Below, one piece after another: positions 52,696 through 64,000 of a stretch of DNA of 64,000 nucleotides. A program made the translations under genes and the position numbers. Origin of the DNA: Phascolomyces articulosus (Eukaryota; Mucoromycota; Mucoromycetes; Mucorales; Lichtheimiaceae); contig JAIXMP010000017.1 in NCBI GenBank assembly GCA_025677815.1, forward strand, positions 62,001 to 126,000, written 5' to 3'. Every line of letters starts with the position of its first letter. The first letter of the stretch is position 1. Below the pieces are notes generated by a model. The model saw only the letters and a list, made by a program, of their open reading frames with translations. It was not told the DNA's origin and did not search any database.

Positions 52696-52698
52696 TTA
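52696..52698. repeat. right copy of TTA target-site duplication
   Basis: TTA directly follows ...CCCATAGTG and matches 46871-46873. Confidence 0.8.
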
Positions 52699-53368
52699 AA
52701 TAAACTAGAATTTACCAGTATGCATGATTTATAAGGAACAATAGTATCAGTAGCAATATCAATGCCACAAGCTTTTTATGTATGTTTATCTAAATCAATC
52801 ATTGGTACTGCATAATGTAGTATATCTCTTCCCTTCTGTATAAGTGATAGAGTCATGTGACTTTGCCAACCATTATTAGAAGAAGTAAAAGAATATTATG
52901 ACATATTTCTGCATGGAATAATGTACTACTTTTTTAATATGTTATTGGGTGTTGTTTGGCATCTAATAAAAGCACCTAGAAAGTGTGGTGAAACCTTATG
53001 AGTGGGACATCAAATCATCCTGTTGTTATTATCCTATCTCTTGCAGTTTTTTACATATAGAATGATGTTGTATATGTATAGGACATAAAAGCAAGAATGA
53101 ATAGACATATTAAAGTTTTACTTTAAACTGATTCAATATATCAAAAGTCTGGTCGTCAGAGATATCCAGCTAAAGTATAAAAAAATAGTAGTTAAACAAC
53201 GTGGTTATTAGTTCTGTAGCAAGTATCATCTAAAGTTTGAGACAGATCGAAATATTTGCTGTGGTTCGGTAGAATAGTTCAACCGGGTTTGATTATTGTG
53301 ACTTGAAGGAAAAGCCTGTGGGGTGATAGAAGCAGATAACTTGTACGGCTTTTTGTAGTCCTTTGCAA
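52699..53368. other. UPF1 upstream region
   Basis: 670 bp between the transposon and the UPF1 start. No gene is seen. The insertion puts the CACTA right end within 0.7 kb of the UPF1 ATG. Confidence 0.4.
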
Positions 53369-57353
<3,985 letters not shown>

Positions 57354-57989
57354 GAAGAAGAAAAAGAAGGACAATGGAGGATGAGAAATATCAATAGCTC
57401 TCTTACAACAATCACCAAGAAAAACATACACCTGAATATCAACACTTCTCTGTCTCTCCTCTCTTTTTTTTATCTTTCTTTTTTTTGTCGTATACGATTT
57501 TAAAAAGAATGGGTTGTAGTGGATTTTTTGGGCAAAAAGTTATCCTTTCTCCTTCACCAATTTTATACACAGCATACACATACACGCATTTACAATTACT
57601 ATTTGGGTGAATAACTGGATGATGATATACTATACATATATGCTTCAATTGAAACATATATAAAAGAAAAGGTAGACAAAACCCCTTTTTAAATAGCCAC
57701 TGTTTGGATGAATGGGAATCTCGAATTTGATAAACGATTTATTTCTTTTTGCTCCTCTACTCTTTCTTTTTTTTTACAATCTATACTCAAATAAAAACAC
57801 ACACACACACATATTATGATATATATATATTTCCTTTTATTATTAAATGGACTTCTTTATCACTCATCAATGCTGTGGCTGAATCTAACCCAATTCCCGA
57901 CCCGAAGTTTTCTTGATTTGACATGCAGCAAATTTTTTTTGGGTACTTTTTTTTTTTTTTGCTTGACAACTTTTTTTAATAACTTAAAT
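57354..57989. other. intergenic, UPF1 3' flank and RRP9 5' flank
   Basis: 636 bp containing (CA)n at about 57798-57811, TA repeats and poly-T runs. No gene is seen. Confidence 0.5.
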
Positions 57990-60085
57990 ATGAACGATTC
58001 TTTCTTTTCAGCAGCAACACCTACACGAAAACGGAAACGTACTGGACCACCAGGAGCAGCATCAAAAGCACAATCCAGGCAAAATAATAAAGCAGTACAA
58101 AAACGACCACGACAACAAAATGGCAAAAAGAAACACGAGAGTGATATTGACGAAAGTGGTGACGATGAAGGTGGTATTGATGATTTAAATCTATCCGGTG
58201 GTGACTCTGAATCCTCGGAAGAAGAAATTGAAGAAACTGCTGCCGAAAAGCGTGTTCGATTGGCAAAAGCTTATTTGGGCAAGATTCAAGAAGGTTTAGA
58301 TGGTAAAACAATCTTGATCTCTTTTTATAGATATTGGCAAGTTAATCTATGTGTGGATTGGGAACAAAATTGCTGATATATTTTTTGTGCAATAGAGGAT
58401 CTAGGTGGATTCGATGCAGCCGATTTAGATCGAGATTTAATTGCAGAACGATTAAAGAAAGACGAGGTATTTTTTCGATTTATTTTCACTTGAAATAGTA
58501 ACGTAGCTAGGGAACAAGATAGAAAAAAGAAGCTCATTTATTGTATATAGGACGAATTGGAAGGTCGATTGCATCGAAGAATTGCAGATAGTGTAAGTTT
58601 ATAATTTGATGAAAGAGAATACCAATGAAGAAATAACTTATATGGTTTTTTTTCTATTTAGTTTGATTATGCAGCAATTGATGAAAATAGTATACAAAGC
58701 CGAAAAGGTCATCAGTTGGCAGTTACTGCTGTCGCATTTTCTGAAAGTGGCACGATTCTTTATACAGCATCAAAAGATGGTTCCATTATTAAATGTAAGT
58801 ACGGAGAGAAAGAGCGATGGATAGTTAGAAGATTACAGCGTACATCTTATCAGCACATTATTTACAAACTTTATTTTTTTTTCTATATTGTAGGGGATAT
58901 GAAAACATTAAAAAAATTACATACATATCCTGGCGGACGAAAGGGGGTGAAAGATTATGTAGGACACACAGACCACATTTTATGCATGGCCTTGAGTACT
59001 GATGACGAATATCTTGCTACTGGTGGACGAGACCGTGTTATTAATATTTGGTCTGTAAAAGATAATGAGCATATTGTTGCATTTAAACAACACAAAGATA
59101 CAATTTCGGTAAATTATAATTTCTATGAGAATGATTGAGACATTAAAATAATTGAGTTCATTCAAATCCTTATATATTAACGAACACACTTTTTCTTAGG
59201 GCTTGGCATTCCGCAAAGGTCATCATCAATTATATTCATCATCATGGGATCGAACCATCAAATTGTGGAACATTGACGAACGGGCTTACATGGAAACTTT
59301 ATTCGGTCACCAAGACCAAATTGGAGAGATTGATACCCTTAGCCGTGAACGATGTGTATCTGTCGGCGGCCGTGACAAGACTGCTAGAATGTGGAAGATT
59401 GTAGATGAATCACAATTAGTGTATCGAGGAGGTATTTCAAGCAAGGAAAAATTAGAAAATGGAGCACCTAAATATGCTGAAGGTTCATTGGATTGTATTT
59501 CACAAATTGATGAAAAAATGTTTGTTACTGGTGGTGATGGAGGGTAAGTTCTACTGTATTATTTATACAATGATTTTTATTATTGCAGATCATGATACTT
59601 GAATGAGGTCATTTTAATTTCCTTTTTTGGTTTATATTAATAATCGCATGATGACACCTAATGTTGTTTATAGTGTTATATCATTATGGGATATTGGACG
59701 AAAAAAACCTGTATTTTCAATTTCACCAGCGCATGGCGTCAATACAGTGTTGAGTAAAAGTGAAGGAGAAATCAACACAGCTTATTGGATCACTGCAATT
59801 GCCTCACTACGATATTCCGACTTGTTTGTTTCTGGATCGTGGGATGGATTCGTGCGGTTCTGGAAAATTACATCAGACAACAAAAGTTTCAGTCAAATTT
59901 CTCAAGTGCCAGTAGCAGGTGTTATCAATAGTATTGAAATCAAAACGATATTCCCATCGAATCGAACAGTAGTGGCTGTAGGCGTTGGTCAAGAAATGAA
60001 ATCTGGTCGATGGTTACGCCTAAAAAAAGGTGTAAAGAATTGTACAAAGATTATAGAATTACCTGAATTAGTTACTAAAAAGTAA
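57990..60085 (+). CDS. RRP9: RRP9 / U3-55K, WD40 protein of the U3 snoRNP
   Basis: Seven exons (57990-58302, 58396-58466, 58551-58592, 58662-58794, 58894-59108, 59200-59543, 59674-60085) encode 509 aa. A basic nuclear-localisation-rich start (TPTRKRKRTG, KRPRQQNGKKK) and an acidic stretch lead to EKRVRLAKAYLGKIQ and RLHRRIADS, both typical of RRP9. A seven-blade WD40 propeller follows: GHQLAVTAVAFS, VGHTDHILCMALS with ATGGRDRVINIWSV, GHHQLYSSSWDRTIKLWN, SVGGRDKTARMWKI, VISLWDIGRKKP and SGSWDGFVRFWKI. RRP9 binds the U3 B/C motif and is needed for early 18S rRNA processing in the nucleolus. The start ATG follows a poly-T tract. The stop lies 215 bp before the next gene. Confidence 0.95.
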
Positions 60086-60300
60086 AAAGTAAAACTTTAA
60101 AACCATATGACCTCCACCTTTTGTCTATCTTTACTTTCATTATTGTCACAATTATTTATATGAGTATTATATGCCTCATTCCCCAGGCACGACGGACCGC
60201 TATTTAATTCTCCTCTATAATTTGTAAAAAGAAAGTGGCTCTCTTTTTCTTTTTACTTTCTTTCTTATCTATCAATCAATTGTTCTTTTTTCTTTATTTC

Positions 60301-62710
60301 ATGCGACTATCTACTTTATTTTTTACTTTAATATCATGCTTATTTGGGCTTGTAAAGTCGTTTGAGTTTCAAATACCTATTCGACAACCAGAAGTAACTG
60401 TTGAAGACGAACTTTACTCAGCTACTCAACAATGGTTACAGTCAGAAGCTCAAGCAATGTCATGTGCAAAATGCATTTCTCTTTTACAAATGGTTAAGAA
60501 TCTTGCTTACATGTCAGAAGGAATGTTCATGGCTACAGGTGTGAGAATATGCCGACGATTATCTCAAGTGGACACAGACGTCGTACGTAATATAGAAAAA
60601 ACCTTATCGGTGATATATATATTATTTCTTATTCAAGTTTATGCTAATGATCTCCCTTTCTCTCATTCCATTTCTAGTGTATAGGTGTTGTAAAAGAACA
60701 AGCACCTGTCTTTCGAAAAGTCATTAAGGTAAACATATTATATCAAAGATATAATGTATATGGTGATGAATTGACAGTATCTGATGCCAAGGGGAAAAAA
60801 GAGTGTGGGAACTGACTACATTTTCTTTGGAAAAAAAACTTAGACTATGACTGTTTCAGGTCGCGAAGGACATTTGTTATGTGCGTCTGTATTAAACAGC
60901 TGTCCTTATCCAGACATTGAACCACATAATATTACGTTCCCAAAAGCGAAACCAGATCCTTTGCCTGAAGTATATAATAAAAAAGCATCTGGAAGAACAT
61001 TCAGCGTCTTACACCTCAGCGATTGGCACGTGGACCCAGAATACGAACCTGGTACAGAAGCATTCTGCAGCAAACCACTCTGCTGTCGACCTGCATATAC
61101 AGATTTTACCAATATCACGAAACCAGCATCCATTTGGGGTGAATACAGTTGTGATACGCCCATCACTTTGCTTGAATCAATGTTACAATTCATCCCTCAA
61201 GTTGCTCCAGAATTGTCCTTTGGTATCCTGACAGGCGACATCCCACCACACGAGGTCTGGGCCACGCTACCAGTACTGAAAACGCAGATGATACATGATA
61301 ACTCTTATAGCATGTTACATCGACACTTTGATTCTTCAGATTTGGTCAACGCTATGCTTTATCCTTCTGTGGGTAATCATGAAGCAGCTCCAACAAATAT
61401 GTTTCCTGTAAAAACATCTCAAATCCCTATAGAAGAAGAACGCAAATATTTACGATTGCATTGGCTATATCATAGCTTGGCACAAAGTTGGCGCGGATGG
61501 TTAACCCATGATACTGCGTTGACCATTGAAGAAGATAGCGCAAGTTATGCAACAAGACCCAGAGCAGGATTGAAATTGATTAGTCTTAATACTAACTTCT
61601 GTTATAACATGAATTGGTGGCTTTATGAGCATCCTATGGAAAAGGTATTTAAAAAATAAAGTATTTTTTTAATTTGTATACCAATTCTATATATTAAAAA
61701 AATATCTATGTGTTAGGATCCTAACGGTGTTCTAGAATGGTTGATTACACAATTACAAGATTCTGAGGATCGAGGAGAACGTGTATGGATAACTGGTCAT
61801 ATTGCACCTGGAGACGATTCTTGTTTCCATGACTATTCAAATTATTTCCATCAAATAGTTGAACGTTATTCTCCGCATGTGATTACTGGTCAGTTTTACG
61901 GTCATACCCACAAGTAAGTGTGCCGAAGAATAAAGTGGCAGTGAATTTATATTTAGTGAAATTAATGCACTAACTTTACATTATAATTATGTATTACAGA
62001 GATGAATATCATGTCTTTTACCGTGATAACAATCAAACAGCCGAAAATGCTATATCCATGGCCTATGTTGGACCATCTATTACACCTTTTGATTATGTTA
62101 ATCCAGGGTTCCGTTTGTATCACGTGGATGCCGAGACTTTTGAAGTAGTTGATTCGATCACTTTTATTGCTGATTTGGACCAGGCAGATACATGGATCAC
62201 TGGACCTGTAAGTATATAATTATTATTTTTTTCATTAAAAAAACGAAAACAAGATATATATTATAAACACCAAAAGCTTATCATGGATAACAATGACTTT
62301 AGAATTGGCATGTTGAATATACTGCACGAGATGCATACAATTCATCTTTTGCACCTTTACATGATACAACATCCCCATTAACACCTGCATGGTGGCACAA
62401 TGTTTCCGTTTCCATGGAAGAGGACCCAGATGTTATGTTTGATAAATATTGGAAGTATCGTGCGAAATCATCACCTTATGTATCCGAATGTGACGAAGAA
62501 TGCCGTGCTTCGGTAATTTGTGGTATTCGAGCTGGTAAATCTGAGCAACGATGTGATTATGATCCAGACGTTCTTCCTGGAGGTATTAATAATAAGAAAC
62601 GAAGGCCAATTGAAGAACCTACATGTGGTCTTCATTTACAAGGTGCCACCACACGTTATGCCAAGCAATATGAACAGTACCAAGAACAACAGCAGCAACA
62701 GGAAAGATAA
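60301..62710 (+). CDS. acid sphingomyelinase-like phosphodiesterase (saposin B + metallophosphatase)
   Basis: Six exons (60301-60609, 60678-60728, 60844-61644, 61717-61913, 62000-62207, 62303-62710) give 657 aa. A signal peptide (MRLSTLFFTLISCLFGLVKS) precedes a saposin-B module with paired Cys (CAKCISLLQM, RICRR, CIGVVKEQAPVF, CASVLNSC). The calcineurin-like phosphoesterase domain has all metal-site motifs: D180/H182 in HLSDWHVDPEY, D252 in GDIPPHEVW, N298/H299 in VGNHE, H415 in TGHIAPG, and H450/H452 in GHTH. Cys pairs lie near the C-terminus (CDEECRASVICG). The family hydrolyses sphingomyelin or related phosphodiesters in lysosome/vacuole or outside the cell. Fungal substrates are uncertain. 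It ends in a Gln-rich tail with no membrane anchor visible. Confidence 0.92.
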
Positions 62711-64000
62711 CTTTTATCAATATCTACCCACGAATATATATATAAATATAATCCTCGTCTTATTATTATATCTACCATATTTTGTATAATTTACTAGAAC
62801 CACTGTGTTTGACTCCTGTATAAATAAAGAATTTTTTGATTTGTCTTTAAAAAAAATACTATGTTGATCAACCGTTCAACAAATATTGTCAACTGATGCT
62901 TGCAATAACATTGACGTATTTATTCATTAAGGGCTTTGAGTAAGCTTCTTTGAATAACGACATAGAAATGAAATTTGCTTTTGGATTTGTCTATCTCATC
63001 ATTCCAATAAATAACAACAGCGACTGAATGATTGATGGTTATATCAACCAAAAGTATATATGTACATAAAAATATGAATACCTTATACTCAATTTACTTT
63101 AAAGAACTACTTGTAATATGATATAATAATAAATCACAATGCTCATTTTGAGCTATTGTAAAGCTCCATCTGGCTTGAAAGTTGCTAATACAAACGTTGA
63201 ACGGTTCCATCAGGCTTTTCTCGTACATGATATGCTGGTGTTGATGATGATTGATCTTGTAATGATGAATTATCGATATAGCCCACAGAGAATCATCCAA
63301 TTTCTCTACTATTTCAGGTATGCATGTCCAAATAATGGAATTGATACATATTTTTTTTAAAAAAAAAATAAGTAATTATACATCGTATCGTAAAAAAAAC
63401 CAAAGGAAGCTTGTTTCTTTTTTATATATACAATTTGCACCATAATCGTCGTCAAGGTATTTTAATTATTTACAAATTTTTAAAACGTAGATTCATGCAT
63501 CTAGTGGATATGATTCAATATAAATAGCAACTAGAAAGCTACTCAAATGCAATTAACTATTTTTTTTTTCATACAACTACGCAAAAGAAATAAAGTACAG
63601 CATCCATAATCACTACTACAAAAATTGAGTGTGCAACAAGTAATTCGATATTGACTGTGATCTTTTTTATTTCAAAATTTAAAAAATCAACATCTGTAGA
63701 TATTTATATATATATATGTTATCCATATAGTAGTGTCAAACCCAGACCCATTTACTAATTATACGATATATTATAAGGTTGTTGTATGATCCAGATTAGT
63801 GACAAGTTGTTTTATGCTGTAACTAAGGGTTTTCAATAATAAAATTTTGGTTCATGCACGACATTTATTCCTGTGATAAATGCATCTGGTTTTGTGTTAC
63901 CATTAATGAAATTTATGAGAGCAAAACAAGGTTAAAAGAAAGCTGCATGCTGGTAGGTTTTCGTCGAGGTGTTGAAAGGGATCTATTAGATACATTCATA
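62711..64000. other. intergenic to window end
   Basis: 1.3 kb of AT-rich sequence. The short open frame at 63139-63360 and its opposite-strand shadow have no recognisable motif. No gene is supported. Confidence 0.45.

Noticed and set aside
62711..64000. Additional gene at the right edge
   Set aside because: Only short open frames without splice signals or motifs were found.

Overview
The window looks like nuclear DNA of an early-diverging fungus of the Mucoromycota, most likely a Mucorales-type mould. It is very AT-rich and full of homopolymer runs and TA, TTA and GA microsatellites. The genes carry many short GT-AG introns, and the gene set is fungal. No tRNA, rRNA or CRISPR array was found. 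I rebuilt exon structures by hand from splice sites, reading frame and family motifs. Every multi-exon model closes in frame, except for the breaks flagged below.

0-8.5 kb is gene-poor. It holds a 22-bp tandem repeat, a less AT-rich patch I cannot identify, a remnant of a methionine-aminopeptidase-type zinc finger, and the C-terminal quarter of an ENA-type (Na+/K+ efflux) P-type ATPase. 8.5-15.1 kb is a tandem array of SLC16/monocarboxylate-transporter-like MFS genes: an intact copy, a decayed copy and a second intact copy. Both intact copies only stay in frame if a 2-nt microexon (GG) is spliced in after the first transmembrane segment. A class I glutamine amidotransferase-like gene follows.

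18-34 kb contains a Myb/SANT-domain gene, a small two-helix membrane protein, a PEX39-like peroxin candidate divergent from the spliceosomal DEAH helicase PRP2/DHX16, and a secreted GH127-type glycosidase with an N-terminal beta-trefoil. 34.3-37.5 kb has no intact gene but holds several exon-like coding remnants. 37.5-42.9 kb carries a SANT + MT-A70 methyltransferase (MTA1-like, probably DNA N6-adenine) convergent with CCZ1.

43.3-52.7 kb is a mobile-element island. It contains a 2.1-kb foldback-like element with long imperfect inverted arms, and a complete 5.8-kb CACTA (EnSpm) transposon. The CACTA element has a TTA target-site duplication, CACTRTGGGAAA termini, a Tnp2-like transposase and a divergent RG-rich accessory ORF. 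Both of its ORFs carry a single frameshift. A perfect RFX/X-box palindrome lies between them. 53.3-62.7 kb is a compact housekeeping block on the + strand: UPF1 (nonsense-mediated decay), RRP9 (U3 snoRNP) and an acid-sphingomyelinase-like phosphodiesterase.
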